Shown here piece by piece: positions 24,401 to 37,059 of a DNA stretch of 64,000 bases. This DNA comes from Theristus sp. LFF4_11 (taxonomy: Eukaryota > Nematoda > Chromadorea > Monhysterida > Xyalidae): assembly GCA_030248135.1 (NCBI GenBank), contig JASANC010002244.1:124001-188000 (forward strand), read 5' to 3'. The notes beneath the pieces were generated by a model. It ran no database searches, was not told where the DNA came from, and worked only from the letters and a program-made list of their open reading frames with translations. Position 1 is the first letter of the stretch. Each line of letters begins with the position of its first letter. Both the position numbers and the translations under genes were made by a program.

Positions 24401-27184
24401 GTTTTTCATTTTTTCTTCATTCCAGACGAACCTCCACCGAACGCACTCCGGCTCGCCATCGCCAGTGCGGCGACCGCGCGGCAAATCGCGCTTCCTACTG
24501 GATCTCAGGTTGTTGAAAAAAAGAACTTTTTTGTCTCGATATTGGACAAAAGGATCACAGGCTTGGCTCGCGTCAAAAATCAATATTTCGTAAAAAGCCG
24601 TCTTGGTCAGCCTATACGTCGAGAAACAAAAACTTTTGGTCAGCTCATTTCGAGAAGAAAAAACGACCAAGATACTGACCAAATCCACACGTTCATTAGG
24701 TAACGCGATTTCCGAAATTAACTGACCAAAATGTAAATTTCCCGAAATCAGCTGACCACGCTTCAAATTTTCAACAACACCAAGATTTTTCACACCATAA
24801 CTGACCACTGACCATAACTTAGTCCGTGTTTTTCTCAGTAGTATAAAAAGAAAACTCTTTTCCACCGAACAACTCTTCGAATCGTCAGGTCTCCCTCTCG
24901 CCGGGCGGTTACGCCGCCCACAACCAGCAGCGTACCGCGGCACACCCACAACTGCCCGTCGCCCACGCTGCCCGCGCGGTCACAGACCGCCGACGAGCAT
25001 GGACTGATCGCGTTTAATTCCGCCCTGCTGCAGGTTGGAGCGGCCGGCGGGGCGCACCAGGTTGGGCTTGTTGAGGTTCAGTTTTTTTTTGTCTCAATTT
25101 AGATTTTTTCAGTTTCTGAGTTGGATCGTTTTTGCTGTTCTTTCTTCTACTTTGTGCTGTTCGATTTGCTTGAATGAAGAATCAGCCTAGGTTTGCGTGT
25201 TTGGTGATTCGGGGTCAGGCACAAGAAAATTTCGATGAAAAGAAGCTCGATAGAGTTGTCTGGAATAAAAACTGACTTCATGATACATGCGCTAGATTTA
25301 GAATTCGAAGCATTGATTGTGTTGTTCGAAAGTCCACTCTCTTATGTCGAATCACCAACAATACAGAAAGTTCGCCGTTTGCGGTTTCGCTAGGTAGACG
25401 GACAGCGCGGTGCCCCTGCCCCCTGCCCCTGGCTCGTCAGTGCAATTTGACAATTACCAGAGGCAGACCTGGCTAAAGCCGTATTTTACTGAAAAAGAAA
25501 AAACAAAAGTGTTGTTCCAGAAATCTGAAACCAAAAGAAAACACTTCACCCCGCTCAGATCAGTCCAAAAGACTCGCCAACGGAGCCCAGCCGGGGCGTG
25601 CCAACAATGACCGAGTCAATCACGGACTCGCCGTGCCGTCTCGCAATCGGCGGTCCGTCAACGTCCCGCCACGGTCTCGTGACCGTAAGCAGCACGGCCG
25701 CGCAATACGTGCCGTCGACCGCGACCACGGCCACAGCGGCCGCCAGCGAGCCGCAACCGTCCACGTCGACGTCGCTCGGGCCACATCTGACCGTGACCGA
25801 CCTGCCCGTCTGCTGTACGCAACAGTCGACCTCAGCGGATAGCTCGTTCTTCCAGGTGGGATTGTCTCTTTTTTGTTATGGTGGTGGGAGGATTGATTGA
25901 TTGATTTTGTAATTGGTTGATGGTACAGGAAGTTTCCAGTTTCTCAAGGTGGAATTTTGTGACCGGAAACCATCGGCATTTCCAGTGCGTTCAGTGAATC
26001 GATGCATTCGAATCAAAGGAAGTTGATCGGTCGCACTAGCTCGGTGGAGCAAATCAGCATTCCCACTTTTGCGAAAAACGCCGGTTTCAACGGACCAATA
26101 TCTTCCACATGGCTTAGTGGGAGCGCATTAGACTCTTGTTTTTTTACGCTCATGCAATGGACCACACCGAGAAGTGTACATAGGCAGTTGATATCAACTA
26201 AACATGACACGCATTTCCGAATCAGACTGCCTGTGGGTCTTAAAAACCCATATCGCCAAAAATCCCCGTCTCATTCATCCGAAACCACCTCCACCCAAAA
26301 AATTCCAGTGCCGCAACCGCAGCTGCCTGAGTTACCGGCTGAAGATCGCGGCCCTAAAGAACCCGGTCGACACGTGCACACTGCCGAACGGCTGTCTGGC
26401 GATCGCCGACTACGACAACGGTTTCATCATCCTCGACCGCAACGGCGACCTCCGCAAGCATCAGCACGTCGCCGACGGCAAGAACGCCTGCGGACTGGTC
26501 TGCGCGACGGTTGGGGACCGCTTCCGACTGGTCGTACTTGGCTACAAGGAGGGCTCGTGGTCGTTGAACATCTACGCCGGCAACTTCGAGCTCGTCGAAA
26601 CGGTGCTGTGCCCGGACGACCTCCAGATCGAGACGTGGGCGATGCGCAAGATCTCTGCCGCCGCCGACGGTCTACTGTACCTGATGGCGACTGGTGAACA
26701 GAAACTGGTGATCTGGGCGTACGACTTCGCGATGCGAACGTGGCGGACACTGGTGACGGAGAATTCACGGCGTGGCGCGTACAACGACTTCGCGACGCGC
26801 TACGAGCCGGCGGCGCGCGAGATCCACTTTTTATTGTGCGACTGGAAGAAGGCGCAACTGTCGATGGTCGCCGTTACGGACGAGATCGAGCTGGCCGGCA
26901 TTCAGTCGGTGAAGATGCGCCGTGCGAAGGGCCAGGAGTGGATCGTGCAGGGGCCGAAGTTGGCCGTGTGGGATGCGGAGGGCGACATCGTCGTCTATGA
27001 TGGCAGTGGGAAGTTGTTCTTGTTTGATGGCGACAAGTTTCGGTGTAAACGCGTGATCGCCGACATGGGCAAGGGCGAGGTTGGCGCGATTGCGCTCGCC
27101 GATGGGTGGTGCTATGCGCTGTGCAGGTACCGTCTGTGTGTCGAGGCGTTCGTATATAAGGAGCTGGCCGAGACGTCGCTTTGA
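14228..27184 (+). CDS. Large N/Q-rich protein with C-terminal NHL-like beta-propeller
   Basis: Predicted exons: 14228-14276, 18317-18630, 19091-19464, 23931-24123, 24426-24508, 24889-25033, 25559-25855 and 26309-27184 (stop TGA). All phases agree, giving 776 residues. Residues ~18-121 contain a long asparagine tract from AAC repeats. Residues ~122-485 are low-complexity, rich in Ser/Thr/Pro/His/Gln, with short basic patches. Residues 486-776 form one exon of hydrophobic, evenly spaced strands such as LPNGCLAIADYDNGFIILDR and GDIVVYDGSGKLFLFDGDKF, typical of NHL/six-bladed propellers, which bind RNA or protein. No RING, B-box or coiled coil is seen, so it is not a standard TRIM-NHL protein. 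Intron 2 uses a weak GC donor (AAAG|GCACGG); the exon 3 start is therefore the least certain. The gene lies wholly between the arms of the giant inverted repeat and converges on PPTC7. Confidence 0.75.
18378..18515 (+). repeat. (CAA)n microsatellite in coding exon
   Basis: An almost uninterrupted CAA/AAC run with a few CAG, CAT and ACG interruptions. In the frame set by the neighbouring exons it encodes polyasparagine. The +1 frame gives polyglutamine but soon stops (QIYDV*). The opposite strand gives polyleucine. Confidence 0.9.
22823..22987 (+). mobile_element. Family B MITE, ~165 bp, TA target duplication
   Basis: The terminal inverted repeats CAGTCAATCCTAATTTATGG and CTATAATTTAGAGTTCGACTG are flanked by TA on both sides (22821-22822 and 22988-22989), as in Tc1/mariner-type elements. 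The interior also folds: TGCATGCTTTCTGTGCAGGC pairs with GGAAAGCATGCATACC. Another full copy is at 61476-61647 and a fragment at 56192-56262. Confidence 0.8.
23365..23780 (+). repeat. Degenerate short tandem repeat (GTGGCA / GTGACGCCA type)
   Basis: The motif AAGTGGCA/AAGTGACGCCA recurs every 10-16 bp with heavy drift across about 400 bp, interrupted by the family C palindrome. Intronic; no coding meaning is apparent. Confidence 0.75.
23615..23698 (+). mobile_element. Family C palindromic MITE (~84 bp)
   Basis: GGCATTCATGAAGTAGTATT and TAGTGACGCGTAGCTGTG face their reverse complements CATAGCTACGCAGTCATTAA and GCTTGTTCATGAATGC across a short TTAAAA centre. It is nearly a complete hairpin. Related copies lie at 6971, 29843, 45542, 50961 and 51836. 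Confidence 0.85.
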
Positions 27185-30034
27185 CCGCCGTGATTTGTTT
27201 TTTTGTTGTTGTGGTGTTTTGTTTCTTGTCGAGTTTTGGTTATTGATGAAAAGGAGGAGTGTTTTCCGTGTGGGGCGAAACTCAGTGCGCTGCTCCTGAT
27301 GATGTTCATCGTGAATGTAATGTTGACTTGTTAGACGGGTTGTTGTTGTTGTATTTGGATAGTTTTTTTTGCGAATGACATGCACCGATCCGACAGATCA
27401 TTGCAAGCGGATGACAGAAAAACAGCGTGCCATCGTCTGAGAACACGAGCAGGCTTTTGCGGATCCAAAACACCAAAATGAATGCAACGACAGAAATACA
27501 TAGAGCCCACTTCGGAAGACATGTCAACATTTCGTCGGGTTCATGGCATAAATTAGAGGCGTTGGCATTTTCTCAAGCGTGTTTTTTGCGCAAGTATGAA
27601 CTTTCGAATTTTTTTTCTTACTGGAACGAGTCCGATTCTTTTTGCGACTCAAAAGTAAAATGACAAAAATGACATAGAACTTTATGCCATAACCGCGACG
27701 GTTAAAAAGTTCAACTGTGTTTGCAGCAGCTGAGTTTTGCCAAACGAGTTTTCGTTTCGAGGTTCAAGTGAAATAGATGCACTGTGTTTTAATCGAGTTC
27801 TCAGGTGTAAGAGCTTGTGATAACGACCAGCGATGTTGCGGGCCAAGAGGCCTTTTTGACCCGACCCGCAGTTTTTTTGGCTCAGATCGCCCGCAGAAAA
27901 AATAAGCCAGGGCCGCCCTGCAGGCCCGACCGACCCGCAAAACTCTCAGCCCCGACTTTCGCCTTGCCCGCAACATCCACATCAACGATAGTACACAGCT
28001 AAAGAAATGCTAATCACTGAAGTGATTTGAAAATCTTCAAAAATTTGTCGTATTTGCTCATTGCATTGAGTTTTACAGAGTCAATAGATTATTTTTAAAT
28101 TTAAAGATTTAAATTGACTGTTTTAGGCATAAGCGGTGCGTGGAAAGTTTTGTGGAACTGTTTTCACGTCGTGTTTCAATCAAGCGAAACAATACCAGAT
28201 CGTTTTCATCATTACTGGTACAAAATCGTTGGTTCTCACTCGAACAATCATACATTGTAGTGTTTTAATTTTTTGTTTTTGTTTGGTTTTGTGGCAGATT
28301 TGATTGAGATTCAGATTTGTTATATTGTACTTTTTTGTTCAGTTTTGAAGCATTTTGATTAAGTCGTTCAGCTAATGTGTGCGTTTATGCATGGTAACAA
28401 AGGATAATACTTTCTCAAAGCTATTCAACATTCCATATTTAATTGTTTCATTCACCATATTTTTTTACATTTTTAGCACATTTTGCATTATTTATTTCGG
28501 AGTCTGCGATTTCTGTACAAAAAAATGTATTCCTTCATGTCGGTGACTTTACACACAGCTATTGCATAAATTTATTTTTGTGCAGTTCCGTTTTGTATTT
28601 TGATTTCATTATCACCGTTTTTTTGTTTGTTTGGTTTAAACTGCCATTGCAGAATAAAAAGTTTACAGAAGAAAGATTTTAATTGCTGGTCGTTTTCGTC
28701 TTAATGGTGTCTTAAGCCAAAGCAAATTTTGGAACCCGGTGGCAGGACCACTTCTTTTTTGTAACCCCCTTCGTAGAAATACCGTCTGTTTAAAAAAATT
28801 TAACACCCATATCGATACAAAAATGGGTTTGGCTGTCTGTTCAAAAATTCGTACACGAGACGTTTACTTTTCACGTCTACATTTCTACAAAAAACGTCTG
28901 TAACTAAAAACTAAATTTCGTAATAAGTGCCAGAAGGAAAATGTACTAAAAAACATAACACACAATGATAGCTTTATTGAGAAAAAACAAAAAGTGACAC
29001 TGAAGATAAAACAGTAAACAGCATATTACGAACAAGCTGCTGGCAACTTAGACAGCCGATAAATCTAAAAGCTTAATAAAAAATTGTATTATTGAGCACA
29101 AAAAACAACAAGATAATGTGTGACCACACGTAATTTTCTTTTTATTAAAATTGAAGAAAAAATCAAATAGTGTGATCGACTGTAGATCTAAAAGATGGAA
29201 TTTCCTCGTCTCCACTGTACACAGATCTAAGTTCTAAATAGTAAGTTCGAAAGTCTTTTTATAAACTTTCCACAGCTATTGGCAATCCAAAACTGAAATA
29301 ACACGTCGACCCACATCAAAGAATACACAAAAACACAGTCGAAAACGATATTTGTGAAAAAACACTGATAATAAACCAGCTAGAAAACACGGGCAGGGTC
29401 TTGTGTGTGTGTTTCATTCACTAGATGGTGTTGACTACGCTGTTTAGTTTTAAACAACCAATAAAAATATATAAACAACAGACAAGCGAGAAAAAACAAC
29501 AACATAAACAACAGCAAGAGTGTTGTTGTAAATAACAAAACGTCAACTGCTTCTCTTTTGACTTGACTAGTAGTATATTTTGCATTATGATACGGGTTAG
29601 ATGTAATTTTCGCCGCATCAAAAACACGCGGAAATACAGAACTGATGCACAAAAATATATAACGAAAAAATACCGAACATTAAGCAGTGTATAAATTTGC
29701 GTGTCAACATGACCACTAGCGAAAAAAAACATGAGCTGAGCTTGCTTGCCCTTCATAGCGTGCAAGAAAATACAAAAATTCTTTGAAATATTCAAAGGAA
29801 CGTTCGAAACCAGACAATGGTCAGTCGATCAAAATCGAGCCAAGGCGCATAGCTAGCGCTAGTGATGCTTCATGAATGCAAAAAAGAATCACCATCATAG
29901 CTTTGCGTCGCCGATGGTAATGATGTTTCATGAATGCCATTTTAAAGTGTTTACTAGCTATGCGTCGCTAAATACCATTTCATGAATGCGATTCTATTGC
30001 AAATGTGCATTTTTCAAATTCCGCTCCAGCAGTT
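27185..30034. other. Convergent intergenic region, 3' flanks of two genes
   Basis: It lies between the stop of the plus-strand propeller gene and the stop of the minus-strand PPTC7 exon. AT-rich, with several AATAAA-like hexamers (for example CAGAATAAAAAG near 28655 on plus, and TTTATT near 28975 giving AATAAA on minus) that could be polyadenylation signals for either gene. A GC-rich patch at 27830-27970 has no recognisable coding meaning. Confidence 0.5.
29843..29990 (+). repeat. Cluster of family C half-palindromes
   Basis: Three partial units in a row each end in TTTCATGAATGC or CTTCATGAATGC (29867-29879, 29927-29938, 29979-29990), preceded by GCGTCGC/TAGCTATGCGTCGCTAAAT sequence. They are probably nested or rearranged family C insertions just downstream of the PPTC7 stop codon. 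Confidence 0.65.
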
Positions 30035-30121
30035 TCACAGCGATGCGGCCGCACAATCGACGTGCTCCCGTGTGACAGCCACCAAGACGATCGTGATGTC
30101 ATCTGGCTTACCACCATTAGC
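30035..30121 (-). CDS. PPTC7: PPTC7-like phosphatase, last coding exon
   Basis: On the minus strand, acceptor ATTTTTCAG|G opens at 30121 a frame of 28 codons ending in TGA (30037-30035). It reads ANGGKPDDITIVLVAV and so on, matching the C-terminal GGxPDDITVLL signature of PPTC7-type PP2C phosphatases; the DD pair includes the metal-binding aspartate. This is the same strand and family as the three exons at 44303-41781, so it is almost certainly the 3' end of that gene. Between it and exon 3 lie 11.7 kb of satellite and inverted-repeat arm with no trace of the ~150-residue middle. Confidence 0.85.
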   Translation of the reverse strand, partial: ANGGKPDDITIVLVAVTREHVDCAAASL

Positions 30122-30239
30122 CTGAAAAATTTTAAACAATCATTTCTTTATTTTATTGTATTTTTTGTGATTTAATTTGAGTTAATGGAAAAGCCCGAAC
30201 GTTTGCTGATTTTGAAATCCTGTCTCTTTTGAAATTTTA

Positions 30240-33200
30240 ATGAAACTAGCCTTTTGACCCGAGCGTATGTGGCTCAATCAATGCCAAGCCTTTTTGGTGA
30301 AGTGGCATTGACTTAGAAAGAAAAAACTGTAACGTTTACTGAATAATAACCCTGAAGAAAATTTACCTTGTGCTGCCGTGAAGTCGTCTACAATACAGTA
30401 TTTTTTTAATGTGTTTAAATAAATAAAAAATGCGAAGTTTATGATTTTGCTATTTTTACCCGTTTACCCTAACCGAAGGCAAGCCTTTTTGTAAGTGAAG
30501 TAAAATTGAATAAAAAATATAAAAACTAACGTTTTTTTCATTTACCCGTTTTAAAAGGCTAATGCTTTTTTACCCGTTTACCTAAGCCAATCTTTTTTTG
30601 TAAAGTGAAAATGCGAAATTTATGATTTTGCTATTTTTACTCGTTCACCCTAACCTAAAAATTAACGTTTTTTCATTAAAAATACCCGTTTTAAAAAGCT
30701 AATGCTTCTTTTACCCGGTTACCCTAACATAAGCCAAGCCTTTTTTCTGAAGCGAAACTGAATAGAAGAAACAAAAAAGTGACGTTTATAATTTCGTTCT
30801 GCAGTCATTGCTTCTTTTTACCCGTTTACCCCAACATGACCCAAACATTTTGCAAAGTGAAAATGAATGGTAAATGCCATTTCGACCCAATTAAAAAACT
30901 AACTTTTTTCAAAGACGGTTTTGTTACATCTTTCGCAGTCGCTCGTCAAGTTTTGTGCAGCAACAATTGCCAGTTGCCCATCGTGCGTTACGATGAAATT
31001 ATCGCTCATAACCATGGAGTATTAATTTGAAAATGAAACATGGAGTATCAATTTCAAAGAAATTTACTTGTTTTGAATCCAAAGTGCAACTTGCAATGCC
31101 GATGTCGATGTGCGTTTTGCAACCCGATTTTTTGCAAAAACAAAAAAGTTAAAACTTTTTTCAAAGACGGTTTTGTTACATCTTTCCCAGTCGATCATCA
31201 AGTTTTGATCAGCCACGCTTCTATTTGCCTATGCTGCACTGAACTGAACTGTTGACCAAAGAGTATCATGATGACTACAGCTATGAAGAGCGACGTTTTG
31301 AGAAAACAATCTCAACTGGCATTAATAAAAAATAGGTTAAGGAAATTGAGATGGAGTTTTCTTAAGTAGCAAAAAAGGGCACCAATTCAAATCGGCCAAA
31401 AATGACACGCGGTTACAGACAGACACTTTGTAAATTTAATAATATAGACTAGCCAATGGACCCGAGCTTAATCAATCAATGCCAAGCTTTTTTGGTGAAG
31501 TGGCATTGAATTAAAAAGAAAAAACAGTAACGTTTACTGAATAACCAATCTGAAGAAAATTTACCTTGTGCTGCCGTGAAGCCGCCTACAATACAATATT
31601 TTTTAATGTATTTAAATAAAAAAAATGCGAAGTTTATGATTTTGCTATTTTTACCCGTTCACCGTAACCTAAGGCAAGCCTTTTTGTAGGTGAAGTAAAA
31701 TTGAATAAAAAATGTAAAAATTAACGTTTTTTTCAATTACCCGGTTTAAAAAGCTAATGCTTCTTTTACCCGTTTACCGTAACATAAGCGAAGCCTTTTC
31801 TGTAAAGTGAAAATTCGAAGTTTATGATTTTGCTATTTTTACCCTTTCACCCCAACCTAAGTCAAGCCTTTTTGTTAGTGAAGTAAAGCTGAATAAAAAG
31901 TATAAAAATGTACGTTTTTTTCAATTACCTGTTTTAAAAAGCTAATGTTTCAATTACCCGTTTATCCTAACATAAGCGAAGCCTTTTTTGTAAAGTGAAA
32001 ATGCGAAGTTTATGTTTTTGCTATTTTTACCCGTTCACCCCAACCTAAGTCAAGCCTTTTTGTTAGTGAAGTAAAGCTGAATAAAAAGTATAAAAATGTA
32101 CGTTTTTTTCAATTACCTGTTTTAAAAAGCTAATGTTTCAATTACCCGTTTATCCTAACATAAGCGAAGCTTTTTTTGTAAAGTGAAAATGCGAAGTTTA
32201 TGTTTTTGCTATTTTTACCCGTTCACCCCAACCTAAGTCAAGCCTTTTTGCAAGTGAAGTAAGATCGAATAAAAAGTATAAAAATTAACGTTTTTTCAAT
32301 TACCCGTTTTAAAAAGCTAAAGCTTCTAGGGTAAAGTGAAAATGCGAAGTTTATGATTTTGCTATTTTTACCCGTTCACCCTAACCTAAGTCAAGCCTTT
32401 TTGTAAGTGAAGTAAGATCGATTTTACCCGTTTACCTAAGCCAAGCCTTTTTTGTAAAGTGAAAATGCGAAGTTTATGATTTTGCTATTTTTACCCGTTC
32501 ACCCTAACCTAAGTCAAGCTTTTTTGTATGTGAAGTAAGATTGAATAAAAAAACATAAAAATTAACGATTTTTTTAATTACCCGTTTTAAAAAGCTAATG
32601 CTTCTTTTACCCGTCTACCTAAGCCTAGCCTTTTTTGTAAAGTGAAAATGCGAAGTTTATGATTTTGCTATTTTTACACGTTCACCCTAACCTAAGTCAA
32701 TCCTTTTTGTAAGTTAAGTAAAATTGAATAAAAAGATAAAATAAAACATTTTTTTCAATTACCCGTTTTAAAAAGCTAATGCTTGTTTACCCGTTTACCC
32801 TAACATAAGCCAAGCCTTTTTTGTAAAATGAAAATGAATAGAAGAAACAATAAAGTGACGTTTTTAAGTCTCGTTTTACAGTCATTGGTTCTTTTTACCC
32901 GTTTACCCTAACATAACCCAAGCCTTTTGCAAAGTGAAAATGACTGGTAAATACCATTGCGACCCAATTAAAAAAACTAACTTTTTTCAAAGACGGTTTT
33001 GTTACATCTTTCGCAGTCGCTCGTCAAGTTTTAGCAGCAAACAATTGCCATGTGCCCATCGTGCGTTGCGTTGAAATTATCGCTCATAATCATGGAGTAT
33101 CAATTTGAAAACCGTGGTATCATGATGACTTTCAACTGTGAAGAGCGGCGTTTTGTGTAAACAACTTTAAGTGATATTAAAAATAGATTGAGATTGAGAT

Positions 33201-35920
33201 TGATGTGAAGCTTTTTTAAATAGCAAAAATACCAAAAATAGCAAAAAATGGGCGCCAATTCAAAAGTGTGACGGACAGACAGACAGACAAATTGTAAATT
33301 TAGTAGTAACTAGCCAATTGACCCGAGCGTATGCGGCTTAATCAATGCCAAGCCTTTTTGGTGAAGTGGCATTGACTTAGAAAGAAAAAACAGTAACGTT
33401 TACTGAATAATAACCCTGAAGAAAATTTACCTTGTGCTGCCGTGATGTCGCCTACAATACAATATTTTTCAATGTATTTAAATAAATAAAAAATGCGAAG
33501 TTTATGATTTTGCTTTTTTTACCCGTTTACTCTAACCAAAGGCAAGCCTTTTTGTAAGTGAAGTAAAATTGAATAAAAAAATAAAAACTAACGTTTTTTA
33601 CATTTACCCGTTTTAAAAAGCTAATGCTTTTTTACCCGTTTACCTAACGTAAGCGAAGCCTTTTTGTAAAGTGAAAATGCGAAGTTTATGATTTTGCTAT
33701 TTTTACCCTTTCACCCTAACCTAAGTCAAGCCTTTTTGTAAGTGAAGTAAAACTGAATAAAAAGTATAAAAATTAACGTTTTTTTCAATTACCCGTTTTA
33801 AAAAGCTAATGCTTCTTTTACCCATTTACCCTAACATAAGCGAAGCCTTTTTTGTAAAGTGAAAATGCGAAGTTAATGATTTTGCTATTTTTACCCGTTC
33901 ACCCTAACCTAAGTCAAGCCTTTTTGTAAGTTAAGTAAGATTGAATAAAAAATATAAAAATCAACGTTTTTTTCAATTACCCGTTTTAAAAAATTAATGC
34001 TTCTTTTACCCGTTTACCCTAACATAAGCCAAACCTTTTCTGTAAAGTGAAAATTCGAAGTTTATGATTTTGCTATTTTTACCCGTTCACCTTAACCTAA
34101 GTCAAGCCTTTTTGTAAGTGAAGTAAATCGAATATAAAAATATAAAAAACAACGTTTTTTTCAACTATGACGATTACCCTTTTTTAAAGTAAAAAAAGCT
34201 AATGATTTTGCTATTTTTACCCGTTCACCCTAACCTAAGCCAAGCCTTTTTCTTGTAAAGTGAAAATGGACCGAATAAAAAGTATAAAAATTAACGTTTT
34301 TTTAATTACCCGTTTTAAAAAGCTAATGCTTCTTTTACCCGCTTACCCTAACGTAAGCCAAGCCTTTTTTGCAAAGTGAAAATGCGAAGTTTATAAATTT
34401 GCTATTTTTGCTTGTTCACCCTAACCTAAGTCAAGCCTTTTTGTAAGTTAAGTAAGATTGAATAAAAAGTATAAAAAACAACGTTTTTTTCGATTACCCG
34501 TTTTAAAAAGCTAATGCTTTTTTACCCGCTTACCCTAACATAAGCCAAGCCTTTTTCTTGTAAAGTGAAATATAATTTTGCTATTTTTGCGTGTTCACCC
34601 TAACCTAAGTCAAGCCATTTTGTAAGTGAAGTAAAAATAAAAATATAAAAAACAACGTTTTTTTAATTACCCGTTTTAAAAAGCGAATGCTTCTTTTACC
34701 CGCTTACCCTAACATAAGCCAAGCCTTTCTTGTAAAGTGAAAATGAATAGCAGAAACAAAAAAGTGACGTTTTTAAGTCTCGTTTTACAGTAATTGTTCC
34801 TTTTACCCGTTTACTCTAACATAACCCAAGCCTTTTGCAAAGTGGAAATGAATGGTAAATATAGATACCATAGCGACCCAACTAAAAACTAACTTTTTTG
34901 AAAGACATGAGCAGCAACAATTGCCGTTTGCCCATCGGGTAGTTACGTTGAAATTATCGCTCATAACCGTAGAGTATCCACTTGAAAAGAGTATCATGAT
35001 GACTTTCAGCTATGAAGAGCGGCGCTTTGTTTAAACAATTTCAAGTGATATCGAAAATAGATAAAGATTGAGATTGAGATGAAGCTTTCTTAAATGGCAA
35101 AAAAAGCAAAAATGGGCGCCAATTCAAAAGTGTGACGGACAGACAGACAGACAAATTGTAAATTTAGTAGTAACTAGCCAATGGACCCGAGCGTATGTGG
35201 CTTAATCACTGCCAAGTCCTAAGCCAAGCCAATATTTTTTATGTATTTAAGTGAAAATGCGAAGTTTATGATTTTGCTATTTTTACCCTTTCACCCTAAC
35301 CTAAGTCAAGCCTTTTTTTTATTGTAGTAAAAATGTATAAAAAATTAAAAAATTAACGTTTTTTTCAATTACCCATTTTAAAAAGCTAATGCTGCTTTTA
35401 TTCGTTTATCCTAACGTAAGCGAAGCCTTTTTTGTAAAGTGAAAATGCTAAGTTTATGATTTTGCTATTTTTTCCCCGTTCACCCTAACCTAAGTCAAGC
35501 CTTTTTTGTAAGTGAAGTAAGATCGAATAAAAAGTATAAAAATTAACGTTTTTTTTCAATTACCCGTTTTAAAAAGCTAATGCTTCTTTTTTTACCCGTT
35601 TACCCAAACATAAGCGAAGCCTTTTTTGTAAAGTGAAAATGCGAACTTTAAGATTTTGCTATTTTTTACCGTTCACCCTAACCTAAGTCAAGCCTTTTTT
35701 GTAAGTGAAGTAAGACCAAATAAAAAGTATAAAAATTAACGTTTTTTTTCAATTACCCGTTTTAAAAAGCGAATGCTTCTTTTACCCGCTTACCCTAACA
35801 TAAGCCAAGCCTTTTTTGCAAAGTGAAAATGCGAAGTTTATAATTTTCCTGTTTTTGCTTGTTCACCTTAACCTAAGTCAAGCCTTTTTTGTAAGTGAAG
35901 TAAAAATAAAAATATAACAA
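30240..35920 (+). repeat. 5.7 kb higher-order satellite, ~188 bp units in ~1.86 kb blocks
   Basis: The basic unit is ~188 bp (TTTATG starts at 31821, 32009 and 32197) and contains TTTTGCTATTTTTACCCGTT, CACCCTAACCTAAGTCAAGC and CAATTACCCGTTTTAAAAAG. Groups of units are framed by a distinct header (GACCCGAGCGTATGTGGCT then AATCAATGCCAAGCC) at 30246, 31449, 33309 and 35172, that is every ~1.2, 1.86 and 1.86 kb. Each complete block ends with a unique segment holding GTTACATCTTTCGCAGTCGC and GACGGACAGACAGACA. The last block is interrupted at 35920 by the family A element. No gene is supported inside. Confidence 0.9.
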
Positions 35921-36955
35921 ATTATCTAAAAATGCGTGAGACGCATATAAAAGGAGGAATATGGCCTTGTGTAAGCAGTGAAAGACTTGGCTCGACAACG
36001 CTTTTCAAGTCTCTGATGTGGTACACACGGATACAAGTACATAAGAGTCATATTTTTGCGCCGTTTATTTATGATTTCGGTTGCACATGGCAACCCTCGT
36101 ACTTTGTATTGTAGACAAATGAAACTTTCACATTTGCGGATTTCGGGCATTTAGCGACCACTAAAACTACTAAAATAACAATCAGACTTTAGCTCGCTGA
36201 CACTGGTTTGTTCAGGACAAATTGTATCGCAGAAGCATTGCGGAACGCAAGGTCTCCTGTGGCAAAGGCAATGACTCACGGGACAGACGGTTTATCCTGC
36301 CACACTAGTTGAAGGTGACACCGGTAAAAAAGGTGAAAATCAACGGAAGACAACTCCTTTTTGTCACTGGTGCTGGTGTGTACACAGCGGTGCGTACGTT
36401 AACAACAACGAAAAAGCTACATGCAACAATGTTTTGCAATCTCTAATTTTTCTGTTTTTGCACAGAATTTACAGAATTTCGCACATGGCGTGATTTTAGA
36501 TTAAATCGAAGAGAACAATTAAAAAATAACTTCAAAGTTTTACGCTTTTCAGCAAAACGAAAACGAAAACGAAAACTTTCGGATTCGCTGCCCTCCGGGG
36601 ATATAGCGACCGCAGGCCACCGAAACCGAAATCGGGCTAAGATCACTGGTGCCCCCAGGACAGAGCGGGGCTTAGAGGCTGCCCCCCTCACATGCCGAGG
36701 GTATTGGTTCCACGGGATGGTGAGCCGTCCATTCCCCAATCCCACCGGAGTTTGGTACCTTCGGGTTTCCGGAATCGGTGGGGGGCGTGCTTCAAAAAAA
36801 AACAAACAAACGCGGCGCAAAAATATGACCCTTATGTACTTGTATCCGTGTGTACCACATCAGAGACTTGAAAAGCGTTGTCGAGCCAAGTCTTTCACTG
36901 CTTACACAAGGCCATATTCCTCCTTTTATATGCGTCTCACGCATTTTTAGATAAT
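35921..36955 (-). mobile_element. Family A terminal-inverted-repeat element, right copy
   Basis: ATTATCTAAAAATGCGTGAG at 35921 is mirrored by CTCACGCATTTTTAGATAAT at 36955. Its outer flank (ATTCTGAC) is the same as that of the left copy. Its inner flank (ATATAACAA, within the 188-bp satellite) is different. The element border and the arm border therefore coincide at the same base. Confidence 0.85.
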
Positions 36956-37059
36956 ATTCTGACTTTTACATAAGCCCCGAAGGTCGGACCAAAATCACAA
37001 TTCGTTGGTCACACATTCTTCTAAACCCCGGACAACTCAGGTTTTTCATTTTTCGTTTT

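Noticed and set aside
30240..35920. Telomere array, because of CCCTAACCTAAG motifs
   Set aside because: The motif occurs once per ~188-bp unit and is not itself tandem; the array is interstitial.
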